Positions 43,222 to 52,507 of a stretch of 64,000 bases of DNA are shown here, one piece after another (the stretch's first letter is position 1; each line of letters opens with the position of its first letter). Under the pieces are notes generated by a model. That model was not told the origin of the DNA and searched no databases. It saw nothing but the letters and a program-made list of their open reading frames with translations. The stretch covers positions 1,798,001-1,862,000 of the forward strand of contig NZ_CP026107.1 of NCBI RefSeq assembly GCF_002902965.1. The letters are read 5' to 3'. The position numbers and the translations under genes were made by a program. This DNA is from Paraburkholderia hospita. GTDB lineage: Bacteria; Pseudomonadota; Gammaproteobacteria; Burkholderiales; Burkholderiaceae.

Positions 43222-44733
43222 TTAGTTCAGCCGCTTCAACTGGCCATCGTCCGCATACCAGTCGACTGTCTTGCCGCTGGTGTTGATCGTCACCGCGCGC
43301 GGCTCACTGAACTGATCGAACGACTCGATGCCCGTCTCGCGCCCGACTCCGCTGTTCTTGAAGCCGCCCCACGGCGATGCAGGGTCGAGCCGGTGATGGT
43401 CGTTCACCCACACCATGCCGAACTCGAGCTTGCCCGCAACCCGATGCGCACGTGCGACGTCCTGCGTCCAGATGGAAGCAGCGAGGCCGAACTGCGTGTC
43501 GTTGGCGATACGGATTGCATCGGCTTCGTCTTCAAACGGCATGACGACGGTGACCGGCCCAAACACCTCGTCCTGGCCAATCTCCGATTGCGGGCTGGCG
43601 TCATGGATCACCGTCGGCTCGAGAAAGTAGCCCGACGTCAATCCTTGCGGCACGCGTCCACCCGTCAGCACTTTTGCGCCCGCCGCCTTCGCGCGTTCGA
43701 GCATCGCCAGAATGCGTTGTCTCGAACGATCCGAAATCACAGGCCCAAGCTGGGTCTTTGCATCGGCTGGATCGCCGACTCGAATGCCCTCCGCCTTCAC
43801 GCGGAAACGTTCGAGAAATTCCGCGTACATCGACTTCTGCACGAGGATGCGCGCGCCGCACACGCAGGTTTGCCCGGCGCCGATGAAGGCCGCGAACGCC
43901 GCGCCGTTCACCGCGCGCTCCATGTCGAAGTCGTCGAACAGAATCACCGCGCCCTTGCCGCCCAGTTCCAGCGTGGTCAGTGCGAAATTGCGCGCTGCCG
44001 CCTCGCCGATCGTGCGGCCCACTTCCGTGCCGCCCGTGAACACGACCTTGCGGATGAGCGGATGCCGTGCGAGCGCCGCGCCCGCTTCGCGGCCTTCGCC
44101 GTTCACCACATTGACGACGCCCCTGGGCACGCCCGCTTCCTGCAGCAGCTTCACGAGCCGGACCGTCGTCAGCGGCGTCTGCTCCGATGCCTTGATGACT
44201 ACGCTGTTGCCCGTCGCAAGCGCGGGCGCGAGGCTCTTCGAAAGAATCATCAACGGATGATTGAACGACGTCATCAGCGCGACCACGCCGAGCGGCACGC
44301 GCTGCGTGTAGCACAGGTACGGTCCTTCAATGGGAATCACGTCGCTGCGGCGCGTCAGTGCGAGCGCGGCGAAGTACCGGTAGAACTGCGGCAACCGCGA
44401 AATCTGCGCGCGCGTTTCGGAGATGGGGCGACCGTTGTTCAGTGTCTCCAGCTTGTAGAACTGTTCGAGATCCGCTTCGAACAGATCGGCAAAGCGGTTC
44501 AGCACCCGCGCACGTTGCTGGATCGGCATGTCGCGCCACGCGCCGCCTTCGAAGGCACGGTGCCCCGCCTGCACGGCACGGTCGACGTCGTTCGCCGACG
44601 CAGCCGCCAGTGCGCCGATCACTTCGCCCGTCGCGGGATTCACGATATCGAGCGTGTGGTTCTCCTCGGCATCCGTCCATTCGCCGTCGATCAACAATTG
44701 TGCGTCGTAGTGTTGGGTGTTCGTCGTATCCAT
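43222..44733 (-). CDS. NAD(P)-dependent aldehyde dehydrogenase
   Basis: This 503-residue ALDH-superfamily enzyme has Asn158 in FNHP, Glu256 in LELGGKG and nucleophile Cys290 in GAGQTCVCGAR. It oxidises an aldehyde to the acid. The closest remembered groups are betaine-aldehyde/vanillin-type dehydrogenases; the substrate cannot be fixed. It is the last gene of a three-gene unit with an MFS transporter (18 bases upstream) and a crotonase, opposite a GntR regulator. That context suggests uptake and breakdown of a small organic acid or aromatic aldehyde. Confidence 0.92.
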   Translation of the reverse strand: MDTTNTQHYDAQLLIDGEWTDAEENHTLDIVNPATGEVIGALAAASANDVDRAVQAGHRAFEGGAWRDMPIQQRARVLNRFADLFEADLEQFYKLETLNNGRPISETRAQISRLPQFYRYFAALALTRRSDVIPIEGPYLCYTQRVPLGVVALMTSFNHPLMILSKSLAPALATGNSVVIKASEQTPLTTVRLVKLLQEAGVPRGVVNVVNGEGREAGAALARHPLIRKVVFTGGTEVGRTIGEAAARNFALTTLELGGKGAVILFDDFDMERAVNGAAFAAFIGAGQTCVCGARILVQKSMYAEFLERFRVKAEGIRVGDPADAKTQLGPVISDRSRQRILAMLERAKAAGAKVLTGGRVPQGLTSGYFLEPTVIHDASPQSEIGQDEVFGPVTVVMPFEDEADAIRIANDTQFGLAASIWTQDVARAHRVAGKLEFGMVWVNDHHRLDPASPWGGFKNSGVGRETGIESFDQFSEPRAVTINTSGKTVDWYADDGQLKRLN

Positions 44734-44751
44734 TGCGTCATTCCTGTTTGT

Positions 44752-46152
44752 TCACTTGAGAGGCGAAGCGTGCGCGTCGGCATGAAGCGCGTCGCGCGCG
44801 AGTGTGTCTTCCGGCTGAAGATCTTCGAGGCGCTGTCCCGTCGGCTCGACGCCGAGCCATGCGACCACCACGATCTGTACGGCGAGCAGGCCGATCATCA
44901 AGGCAAGCACGCCGACGACGCCGTGCTGTGCGAACAGCGCCACCACGATGAACGGCGTCACGATGGTTGCGCCACGCCCCAGCGTGTTGCAGACCCCAGA
45001 CGCGCGCAGTCGTACTTCGGTCGGAAAGAGTTCGGGCACATAGACGGCGAACAGCAGCGCGACCAGCACGTAGATGGGTATGGTCAACAGCAGTCCGACG
45101 ATGGGCAGAATCACAGGGCTCGTGATGAACGGGTACATCGCGCCGAACAGGATCGCTGCGAACGACGAACCGATGATGGTCGGCTTGCGACCCCATGCAT
45201 CGGCCGTGAGCGCACCGATCGCGGAGCCGATCGGCGCACCGAGCGACATCACCAGCGCAAAGCCGAACGACTTCGCGATACTGAAGCCCTGATGCACGAA
45301 GAACGTCGGCAGCCAGGTCACGAAGCCGTACAGCAGCGTGTTGATGACCACCAGCGTCACGCAGCCGACGATCATCCTCTGCAGCATCGCGCCGCTGAAA
45401 AGCGAACCGAACGTGAGCACCTGCGGCGCGGTCGAGCCTGCTTTCATGGAAACGGGAGCCGGCAACGGCTCGCCACCCCGCGCAGCCGTCACTTCGGCTT
45501 CAATGCGACGCAGGATCGCGTCGGCTTCGTCGTGCCGTCCGACGGAATCGAGCCAGCGCGGCGACTCGGGCAAGGCCTTGCGCGCATACCAGACGCCGAG
45601 CGCGCCAAGTCCGCCGAGCACGAACATCGCGCGCCAGCCGAACGATGGAATCAGCAGCAAGCCGATCAGCCCCGCAACAGGCAATCCGGACACCACGAAG
45701 ACAGCCATCAGGCCCTGCAGCCTGCCGCGCTTTTGCGGTGGCACGAATTCGGTCAGCGTCGAGTAACCGACCACGTTTTCCGCGCCGAGGCCGAGCCCCA
45801 TGAAGAAGCGGCAGGCAATCAGCACGCTCATGTTCGGCGCGAGCGCCGCACCGAGCGACGCCAGACCGAACACGGCAAGGTTCGCCTGATAGGTGAACCG
45901 CCGCCCGAAGCGGTCGCCGAGAAAGCCGGTGGCAAGCGAGCCGAGCATCATGCCGAGAAACGTCAGCGACACGAACAGCGCATTCTGTCCGAGCGTGGAG
46001 AAGCCGCTCTTGAGCGTTGCACCGAGCACCGTCGACGCGACGTAGATATCGAAACCATCGAAAAACATGCCAATACCGATCAGCCACATGATGCGCCGGT
46101 GAAATCCCGACATCGGCAAGCGATCGAGCCTTGGCCCTGCGTTGACATACAT
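44752..46152 (-). CDS. MFS transporter, organic/aromatic acid or sugar porter type
   Basis: This protein of about 466 residues has 12 predicted helices. Motif A-like GDRFGRRFTYQANLAV follows helix 2, GFDIYVASTVLGATL is helix 1, and the second motif copy is DAWGRKPTIIGSS. The Asp/Phe pattern in helix 1 is typical of AAHS and related sugar-porter families. The start at 46152 has AGGAGA upstream. It lies between the crotonase and aldehyde-dehydrogenase genes and presumably imports their substrate by proton symport. Confidence 0.88.
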   Translation of the reverse strand: MYVNAGPRLDRLPMSGFHRRIMWLIGIGMFFDGFDIYVASTVLGATLKSGFSTLGQNALFVSLTFLGMMLGSLATGFLGDRFGRRFTYQANLAVFGLASLGAALAPNMSVLIACRFFMGLGLGAENVVGYSTLTEFVPPQKRGRLQGLMAVFVVSGLPVAGLIGLLLIPSFGWRAMFVLGGLGALGVWYARKALPESPRWLDSVGRHDEADAILRRIEAEVTAARGGEPLPAPVSMKAGSTAPQVLTFGSLFSGAMLQRMIVGCVTLVVINTLLYGFVTWLPTFFVHQGFSIAKSFGFALVMSLGAPIGSAIGALTADAWGRKPTIIGSSFAAILFGAMYPFITSPVILPIVGLLLTIPIYVLVALLFAVYVPELFPTEVRLRASGVCNTLGRGATIVTPFIVVALFAQHGVVGVLALMIGLLAVQIVVVAWLGVEPTGQRLEDLQPEDTLARDALHADAHASPLK

Positions 46153-46255
46153 GTCTGTCTCCTGTCGACGTGTCAAAGTCGCGTGACGTCCCCGTTCAGT
46201 GACGCACGCGCCGTAGCACGTCGTGTTGTATCGCGTGAGAGATGCATTACCGTAT

Positions 46256-46987
46256 TCAGCGACCCTGCATCAGCCGCAACGCATTGACGGTCAACATATC
46301 GGTTGCGCTGCGGAAGTTGTGTTCGACGCTGCTTTCCTGTGCCGCGAGGAAAAACGCCTTGCATTGCCTTGCACCCGCTTCGTCGAGCGAGAGAATGCGT
46401 TCGGCTAGCGCGTCCGCTTCTGCATGCAGACTCGCTGGCTCGCACACGCGCGTAACGAGACCAGCCTGCACGGCAAGTTCGGGGGTGATGGCGTCGCCGA
46501 ACAGCACCATCGGAAATATCGCCTTGGGCAACGCATAGCGGCCGAGATAGGCCATGATCGCGGCGGGCGGCAGGCCAGCCCGCATCTCCGGAAAGCCGAG
46601 CCGCGCCGACGATGCGACGAGCGTGAAGTCACACAGGATGGCCAGCCCGAAACCGAAGCCGAACGCATCGCCCTGCACCTGCGCAATCGAGATCAGCGAA
46701 GTGTTGCGCAAGAGTCGCTTCAGTTCGATCAGCCGCGCGACTTCGGCGCGTATCGACACGGCGTCCCGCCCTGCCCGCTCGCGGCCTGTGCAAAACACGT
46801 CGCCATTCGCGCGGAGGCGCAACACGCGCGCCTTGGGCTCGACGGCCTCGCTACGCAACGCGGCAGACATCGCGTCGAACATCGCGCCCGACACTTCATT
46901 GCCGGCGTCCGGCCGGTTCAATGTGAAGGTGAGCGTGTCGCCCGTCTGTTCGATCAGAACGGGGGCCTGCAATGGACTACGATCCAT
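46256..46987 (-). CDS. enoyl-CoA hydratase/isomerase (crotonase) family protein
   Basis: This 243-residue crotonase-fold protein has oxyanion-hole segments FCTGRE (about 68-73) and GDAFGFGFGLAILCDF. The block LGFPEMRAGLPPAAIMAYLG is the substrate-binding loop region. The usual catalytic Glu positions are not both clear, so it may be an isomerase, hydrolase or lyase. AGGAGA precedes the ATG. It heads the operon and diverges from the GntR gene, with a palindrome between them. Confidence 0.83.
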   Translation of the reverse strand: MDRSPLQAPVLIEQTGDTLTFTLNRPDAGNEVSGAMFDAMSAALRSEAVEPKARVLRLRANGDVFCTGRERAGRDAVSIRAEVARLIELKRLLRNTSLISIAQVQGDAFGFGFGLAILCDFTLVASSARLGFPEMRAGLPPAAIMAYLGRYALPKAIFPMVLFGDAITPELAVQAGLVTRVCEPASLHAEADALAERILSLDEAGARQCKAFFLAAQESSVEHNFRSATDMLTVNALRLMQGR

Positions 46988-47007
46988 GTCGTCTCCTGAT
47001 GTATAAT

Positions 47008-47017
47008 CTGTATACAG
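47008..47017. promoter_or_regulatory. GntR-type operator palindrome
   Basis: CTGTATACAG is a perfect ten-base palindrome in the 56-base gap between the divergent crotonase and GntR genes. The TnGTATACnA form is common for FadR-subfamily GntR proteins. A TATAAT at 47002-47007, on the plus strand, touches its left edge and could be the -10 element of the GntR gene. Confidence 0.6.
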
Positions 47018-47043
47018 CGTATTCACAGAATTTCGAGGTGTCA

Positions 47044-47790
47044 ATGCCTACCGCAAAAACTGCATCTAAAAAAGCGCCTGCGCGCCATGCGCCTACTCTG
47101 GAGTCGATCGCCACGCGGTATCACGCAAGGCTGCGCACGCTGGATACCACCGGGGATTCATTGAGCGACGGCGTAGTCGTGCCCGCGTTGCGCGAGGCGA
47201 TCGTCGAGGGGGTGCTTGCGCCGGGCAGCCGGCTGTCCGAAGTGCAGGTCGCGAAACAGCTGAATGTCAGCCGCACGCCGATGCGCGAAGCGTTCGCGCA
47301 ACTGGAGCGCGAAGGGCTGGTGACGATCCTGCCGCGTGTGGGCGCCTATGTGCGCGCGGTGTCGCTGCGCGATGTCGAAGAGATCTATACGGTGCGCGCC
47401 GCACTCGAATGTCTCGCGGTGCAGCTTGCGTCGGAGCGCATCACAGCGCTCGGCGCGGCGCAACTGGACGACGTGATCAGCGCGATGCAGGCGAGCGTCG
47501 AGGCAGACGACCCAGCGAGCTATGTCGACGCACTGGATCGCTTCTATATGATCGTGATGACGATCGCCGACAACCGCACGCTGCAGCAGAACCATGCCGC
47601 ACTGATCGGCCCTGTGCGCCGCTTGCGGCGTATCGCGATGTCACGCGGCGGACGGATGCGCGCGTCGTTCGAGCAGGCGGTGCGAATTCGCGATGCGATC
47701 GTCAACCGCACGGCGGACGTTCAGGATCTGATGCGCGAGCAATTACAAGGCGCGTGCGCAGCCGCGCTCGATGTACTGAAGAGCGCCTAG
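47044..47790 (+). CDS. GntR-family (FCD) transcriptional regulator
   Basis: This 248-residue regulator has a Lys/Ala-rich N-terminal tail, a winged helix (LREAIVEGVLAPGSRLSEVQ; recognition region LNVSRTPMREAFAQLEREGL) and a C-terminal FCD helical domain (about 120-240) that binds organic acids in relatives. GAGGTG precedes the ATG. It diverges from the crotonase-MFS-ALDH operon and is its likely repressor. Its stop overlaps the stop of the convergent ABC ATPase gene within CTAG. Confidence 0.9.
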   Translation: MPTAKTASKKAPARHAPTLESIATRYHARLRTLDTTGDSLSDGVVVPALREAIVEGVLAPGSRLSEVQVAKQLNVSRTPMREAFAQLEREGLVTILPRVGAYVRAVSLRDVEEIYTVRAALECLAVQLASERITALGAAQLDDVISAMQASVEADDPASYVDALDRFYMIVMTIADNRTLQQNHAALIGPVRRLRRIAMSRGGRMRASFEQAVRIRDAIVNRTADVQDLMREQLQGACAAALDVLKSA

Positions 47791-48491
47791 GCGTGCACCC
47801 CTGTGTACTCGCTGACCTTGTCGAGGTCGGTCAGATGCTCGCGCGGAATTTCATCGCCGATACGGCCGCGCCGGATCACCAGCACCCGCTGCGATACGGC
47901 GGCGATGAAGTCGAGGTTCTGCTCGACGAGCACGATCGTCAGGCCGCGCTTTTCCCGCAACGACACGAGCGTCTCAGCGATTTCCTCGATGATCGAAGGC
48001 TGGATGCCTTCCGTGGGTTCATCGAGCAGCAACATCGACGGCTCGCCCGCCAGTGCGCGCGCGAGGGCGAGCAGTTGCTGTTCGCCACCCGAGAGCGCCC
48101 CGCCGGCCCGGTCCAGCAGAGGCCGAAGACGCGGAAAATCTTCGAGTAGCGCGTCGATCGCCGCTTCGGGCTTACGTCCTGTCTTCACGAGACCGAGCCG
48201 CAAGTTGTCGTAGGCGGACAGCGTCGGGAAAATCTCGCGCCCCTGAGGGACATACGCCATGCCTCGTTTGGCGCGTGCGTGCGGCGCAAGCGCGGTCACA
48301 TCGTCGTGATTGAAATGGATGGTGCCCGCCGTCGCGGGCAGCGCGCCAATCAGCGTGCGCAGCAAGGTCGTCTTGCCCATGCCGTTATGCCCGAGAATGC
48401 CGACGGCTTCGCCGCTCCTGACGGACAGCGCCACGCCGTACAGCACGGGAATGGCGCCATAGCCCGCACACAAGCCGTTTGCTTCAAGCAT
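47787..48491 (-). CDS. ABC transporter ATP-binding protein, LivF/UrtE type (set 1)
   Basis: This 234-residue ATPase has Walker A GHNGMGKTT (34-42), signature LSGGEQQLLALARAL and Walker B LLLDEPTEGI. The EGIQPSI extension after Walker B is usual for LivF/UrtE. GGGAGG precedes the start at 48491. It is the last gene of a five-gene transporter operon (binding protein, two permeases, two ATPases). Together with the LivG-like ATPase it powers import. The substrate is likely urea or a short amide, given the amidase just upstream. Confidence 0.9.
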   Translation of the reverse strand: MLEANGLCAGYGAIPVLYGVALSVRSGEAVGILGHNGMGKTTLLRTLIGALPATAGTIHFNHDDVTALAPHARAKRGMAYVPQGREIFPTLSAYDNLRLGLVKTGRKPEAAIDALLEDFPRLRPLLDRAGGALSGGEQQLLALARALAGEPSMLLLDEPTEGIQPSIIEEIAETLVSLREKRGLTIVLVEQNLDFIAAVSQRVLVIRRGRIGDEIPREHLTDLDKVSEYTGVHA

Positions 48492-48502
48492 CGCGCCTCC
48501 CG

Positions 48503-49222
48503 TCAATGCGGCTTCTTGCCGAGATAGATTTGCTGGATGAACGGATCGCTCATGATGCGCTCGGGCGTGTCCTCGCGAATGATCGCGCCTTGATGCAATA
48601 CCGTGACCTTCTTTGCAATGCGTCGGATGAAGCTCATGTCGTGTTCCACTACGACGAGGGCATGGCGCCGGTTGATCTCGAGTATCAGGTCCGCCGTGCG
48701 CGCCACTTCCGCGTCGCTCATGCCCGCCGCGGGTTCGTCGAGCAGAATCAGCGGCGGGTCGGCGGCGATCACGACAGCCAGTTCGACCCACTGGCGCTCG
48801 CCATGGGCCAGCAAGCCGGTGATCGCGTCGCGATGCGACAGCAGGCCGACGCGCTCCAGCACTTCCCGCGTCACGCGATCGGTCTGCATGGGCGTATTCA
48901 CCCGCCGTGCCGCCAGCCACACGTTGTCCCACACCGAGAGGCCGTTGAAGAGGCTCGGCACCTGCGTCTTGATGCCGATGCCGAGACGCGCCGGCTCATG
49001 CGGTTGCATCGCGGTGATGTCCTTGCCGCGAAACAGGATCTCGCCCGACGTCGGCTTGACCTGACCCGTGAGCAGCTTGAAGAACGTGCTCTTGCCCGCG
49101 CCGTTCGGCCCGATCACACAGCGCAACTCCGCCTCGGCGAGCGTGAAGTCGATGTCGCGAGTCGCGTGCACGCCGCCAAAACGGACATTGAGCTTGCGTG
49201 TTTCCAGCAGCGGCTGCGTCAT
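48503..49222 (-). CDS. ABC transporter ATP-binding protein, LivG/UrtD type (set 1)
   Basis: This 239-residue ATPase has Walker A GPNGAGKST. The signature is the divergent LLAHGERQWVELAVVI instead of LSGGQ, as seen in UrtD proteins, and Walker B is LILLDEPAAGMS. The start overlaps the permease stop as ATGA. That signature argues for a urea/amide-type rather than a branched-chain amino acid importer. Confidence 0.9.
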   Translation of the reverse strand: MTQPLLETRKLNVRFGGVHATRDIDFTLAEAELRCVIGPNGAGKSTFFKLLTGQVKPTSGEILFRGKDITAMQPHEPARLGIGIKTQVPSLFNGLSVWDNVWLAARRVNTPMQTDRVTREVLERVGLLSHRDAITGLLAHGERQWVELAVVIAADPPLILLDEPAAGMSDAEVARTADLILEINRRHALVVVEHDMSFIRRIAKKVTVLHQGAIIREDTPERIMSDPFIQQIYLGKKPH

Positions 49223-50340
49223 GCGGCTTCCTCGCGCGATGCGCTATGTGTATCGTCCTGCGCGACGTTGCGCACGTCGACCGATGAACCGCGTGTGCGC
49301 CGGGCCGCGCCGAAGAGCTTCATGCCAAGCTCGCCAAGACTCGGCACGATGCCCTTCGGCACCATCAGCACGAACACAACGAGAATGGCGCCGAGCACGA
49401 GGTTGGAATTGATGGTCTGCTGCGTCCCGATCTGCGTCGTGAGCCACTGGATCGCCACGCATCCGATCACGGGTCCGACGAGCGTGCCCAGCCCGCCCAC
49501 GATGACCCAGATGATGATCTGCGCGGATTGCGCGAGGCCGAACACCGTGGGACTCGTGAACGCGCCCCAGTTCGCGAAGAGGCAGCCTGACAGCCCGGCG
49601 ATGGCCGCGCCCAGCACGAAGGTCAACAGCTTGTAGACGCGCGAGTCGTAGCCGAGCAGCAGCAGACGCTGTTCGTTCTCCTTGCTCGCGACGATTACCC
49701 GCCCCATCTTGAACGCGAGCAGCACGCGCAGCAAAAAATAGACGCCGAGCAGCGCCGCCAGCGACAGCTCGAACAGTCCGCGCGGACTGATCACATCGTC
49801 GATGTTGCCTGGCGTATTGAGCGGCGCGATGTTGGGAATACCGTTGAAGCCGCCGAGCACCGCATTGCCGATCTTCCATTCCGGTCCGGCCGTCGAGTTG
49901 ACCAGGTTGAAGAGAATCAGCGTGACAGTGAGCGTGATCACGCCCATGTACACGTCCGAAAGCCGCCCATAGAAGATCAGATAGCCGAGCACCGCCGCAA
50001 AGGCCGCAGGCAGCACGATGGCGAGCATGAACGGCACCGTGCTGTCGCCCATATTGGTGACGGCGATCGCATACGTGTAAGCGCCGAGACCGAAGAACGC
50101 CGACTGGCCGAAGCAAAGTATGCCGCCAAAGCCCCACACGAAGCCGAGGCTCATCGCGAGTATCGCCATGACCGCGTAGACGGTTGCCTGCACGAGCGCG
50201 AAGTCATCGAGCACACGCGGCAGCACGATCAACATGATCGAGCCGACCGCGAGCGCGAGTGCCGCGCTCTTCCACGACCGTGAGAAACGCGAGAGCGCAT
50301 CGGCAACGGGAATCGTTCGGTTCGCGTTGACTGGCGTCAT
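49219..50340 (-). CDS. ABC transporter permease, LivM/UrtC type (set 1)
   Basis: This 373-residue permease has about ten membrane helices; GFGGILCFGQSAFFGLGAYT and AAIAGLSGCLFANWGAF are family blocks. A C-terminal tail of about 40 polar residues is cytoplasmic. The ATG at 50340 shares its A with the TGA of the preceding permease gene (TGATG), so translation is coupled. An open frame continues far upstream but only as the antisense-like shadow of the other permease. Confidence 0.9.
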   Translation of the reverse strand: MTPVNANRTIPVADALSRFSRSWKSAALALAVGSIMLIVLPRVLDDFALVQATVYAVMAILAMSLGFVWGFGGILCFGQSAFFGLGAYTYAIAVTNMGDSTVPFMLAIVLPAAFAAVLGYLIFYGRLSDVYMGVITLTVTLILFNLVNSTAGPEWKIGNAVLGGFNGIPNIAPLNTPGNIDDVISPRGLFELSLAALLGVYFLLRVLLAFKMGRVIVASKENEQRLLLLGYDSRVYKLLTFVLGAAIAGLSGCLFANWGAFTSPTVFGLAQSAQIIIWVIVGGLGTLVGPVIGCVAIQWLTTQIGTQQTINSNLVLGAILVVFVLMVPKGIVPSLGELGMKLFGAARRTRGSSVDVRNVAQDDTHSASREEAA

Positions 50341-51206
50341 CACAATGCTCCCTTGAAGAAGCGGCCGGTGATGCCGCGCGGCAGAAGCCGCAGCATCACG
50401 ATCGCGCCGACGAGCAGCGCGACCTCGCCGAGCACGGGCGTCGACGCGAACGTGGCGACCTGATTGATCGCGCCGAACAACATCGACGAGCTGACCAGTC
50501 CCGCAACGATCGCCGGCCCGCCGCCGATCACCGTGATGAACGCCTTGGCGATAAACGCGCCGCCCATGGTCGGCACGACGCCCGTCATCGGCGCGAGCAA
50601 CGCACCCGCGAGTCCCGACAGCGCTGCGCCGATGGCGAAGGTAGCCGAATACACGCGGCCGGGCGCGATGCCCAACGCGTCGGCCATTTGCGGATTCTGC
50701 ATCGTGCCCCGCGCGATGAGACCTAGCGACGTATGCAGCAGCACCCACCGCAGCGCGACGCCGAGCACCACGGCAACCGCGATGATGACGAGCGTATAGC
50801 TGCTCACCGAATATCCGCCGATAGCGAAGTTGCCCAGCGGCGCGGAAATGCCCGCCGTCGTATTGCCCGCAATCGAGGTGACGATGCCGATCAGAAGCAG
50901 CGACAGCCCCCAGGTCGCCAGCATCGTGTCGATCATGCGGCCGTACAGGCGCCGGATGAAGACCCGTTCCAGCATGACGCCGATCAGCGCGACCACAAGC
51001 GGCGCGACGACGAAAATCGCAACCCACAGATTCACGCCGAAGCGGATCGCCTCGATAGCCGCATACGCGCCCAGCATCATGAATTCGCCGTGCGCGAGAT
51101 TGATCACCTTCATCATGCCGAAGATGACCGCAAGCCCCGACGAGATCACGACGAGACTCGCAATGGCGTAGAGCACCTGAATCAGAATGATCGCGGCAAG
51201 ATCCAT
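50340..51206 (-). CDS. ABC transporter permease, LivH/UrtB type (set 1)
   Basis: This 288-residue inner-membrane permease has about eight helices and the block GMMKVINLAHGEFMMLGAYA characteristic of LivH/UrtB. It forms the translocation channel with the LivM-type partner. GGAGAGGAG precedes the ATG at 51206. It lies 34 bases after the binding-protein gene. Confidence 0.92.
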   Translation of the reverse strand: MDLAAIILIQVLYAIASLVVISSGLAVIFGMMKVINLAHGEFMMLGAYAAIEAIRFGVNLWVAIFVVAPLVVALIGVMLERVFIRRLYGRMIDTMLATWGLSLLLIGIVTSIAGNTTAGISAPLGNFAIGGYSVSSYTLVIIAVAVVLGVALRWVLLHTSLGLIARGTMQNPQMADALGIAPGRVYSATFAIGAALSGLAGALLAPMTGVVPTMGGAFIAKAFITVIGGGPAIVAGLVSSSMLFGAINQVATFASTPVLGEVALLVGAIVMLRLLPRGITGRFFKGAL

Positions 51207-51240
51207 CGTAGCTCCTCTCCATGAAGGCGCGGCGTGCGCC

Positions 51241-52467
51241 TCAAAGCTTGATTACGTATTGCTGGTTGTCGCGCGGGTTCTTGATGAGATTGCACACCGC
51301 GCTGGTGTCGACGGGAGGCTGGTTCTGGAACGTCTGAACGATGTCGAGCTTGTGACTCTTCACCTGCGCGATGCTCACGTTGAGCACGCAGTGATGCGTG
51401 GCCGGATCGATCGACACCTTGCCGCTGGGCGCGTCGATGCTGATCCCCGATTCCAGCGCCTCGATCACCTTCACGCGATCGAGCGTGCCTGCCTTCTTCA
51501 CGCCCTGCGCCCAAAGGTTGAAGCCCTGATACGTGCCCATCGCCAGCTCGGTGATGTTCGGGTAGTTCGCGCCGAAACGTTTGTGGAAACGGTCCTTGAA
51601 CGCCTTGTTCACCGGGTTGTCGAGGTTCTCGAAGTAGTTGTACGAGACGAGGAAGCCATCGCACTCCTCGGGCGAGAGGACGATCTGCTCGTTGCCGCCC
51701 GCGAAGGTCGTCGACGCGAGCGGAATCTTCTTGTGCAGCCCCGCCGCGGCCCATTGCCGGTAGAACGACATATGCGAGCCGCCGACAAGCGCCGACACGA
51801 GCATGTCAGGCTTCGCCGACTCGATCTTCGAGATGGTCGAGCCGAAATTGGTCACGTCGAGCGGGAAGAAGTCGATTGACTGTACCGATCCGCCGTTGTC
51901 CTGGACGAACTTCTTCACCCATTGCGAGGTGATCTGGCCGTAGTTGTAGTCGGCCGCAACGACATACACCTTCTTGCCCCACTGCTTCATCGCGTAGGGA
52001 ATCAGCTTGGCGACGGTCTGGCCCGGCGTCACGCCCGTGCAGAACGTGTTGCGGTCGCACACGCCGCCTTCGTACTGCGTGTTGTAGAAATAGAGCGTGC
52101 GGTAACGGTCCAGCACGGGTCGCATGACTTCGCGCGAAGCGGACGTGATGCCGCCGTGCACGACCGCGACCTTGTCCTTCAACGCCGATTGCTGTGCGAA
52201 CTGCGTATAGAGCTGCATGCTCGACTGCGGATCGTAATTCAGCAGCTTGATCTGCTTGCCGAGCAGGCCGCCCTGCGCATTCCACTCCTCGACGGCAATG
52301 GTGAGGCAGTCCGCCATCGGCTTGCCGTAGATATCGAGGCCGCCCGACAGGTCCGTGATGCCGCCGACAAGAATCTCGTCGGCCGCTTCGGCGATGAAGG
52401 GAAACGAGCCCGCCATTCCAGCGGCTACCGATGCCGCAGACGATTTCAGAAACGCACGTCGGTCCAT
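51241..52467 (-). CDS. urea/short-chain-amide-type periplasmic binding protein (set 1)
   Basis: This 408-residue type I binding protein has a Tat-like signal (DRRAFLKSSAAS..., cleavage near FIAEAA). The mature domain (DEILVGGITDLSGGLDIYG, then NTQYEGGVC and YVVAADYNYGQITSQW) resembles UrtA and amide-binding proteins more than LivK. It captures the substrate for the permeases downstream. It follows the amidase by 40 bases, so import and hydrolysis are co-expressed. It is a paralog of the protein at 63036. Confidence 0.9.
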   Translation of the reverse strand: MDRRAFLKSSAASVAAGMAGSFPFIAEAADEILVGGITDLSGGLDIYGKPMADCLTIAVEEWNAQGGLLGKQIKLLNYDPQSSMQLYTQFAQQSALKDKVAVVHGGITSASREVMRPVLDRYRTLYFYNTQYEGGVCDRNTFCTGVTPGQTVAKLIPYAMKQWGKKVYVVAADYNYGQITSQWVKKFVQDNGGSVQSIDFFPLDVTNFGSTISKIESAKPDMLVSALVGGSHMSFYRQWAAAGLHKKIPLASTTFAGGNEQIVLSPEECDGFLVSYNYFENLDNPVNKAFKDRFHKRFGANYPNITELAMGTYQGFNLWAQGVKKAGTLDRVKVIEALESGISIDAPSGKVSIDPATHHCVLNVSIAQVKSHKLDIVQTFQNQPPVDTSAVCNLIKNPRDNQQYVIKL

Positions 52468-52507
52468 AGAGGGGTTCCGGAAAGAGACGCGAGAAGGATC
52501 ACAAAGA

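Noticed and set aside
43393..46287. Plus-strand open frame of 964 codons opposite the ALDH-MFS genes
   Set aside because: It is Arg/His-rich, has no domain, and mirrors two well-supported minus-strand genes; high GC keeps the opposite frame open.
49219..51222. Extended frame joining the LivM-type permease to upstream codons
   Set aside because: The upstream part is the shadow of the LivH-type permease in another frame; the coupled ATG at 50340 is the natural start.
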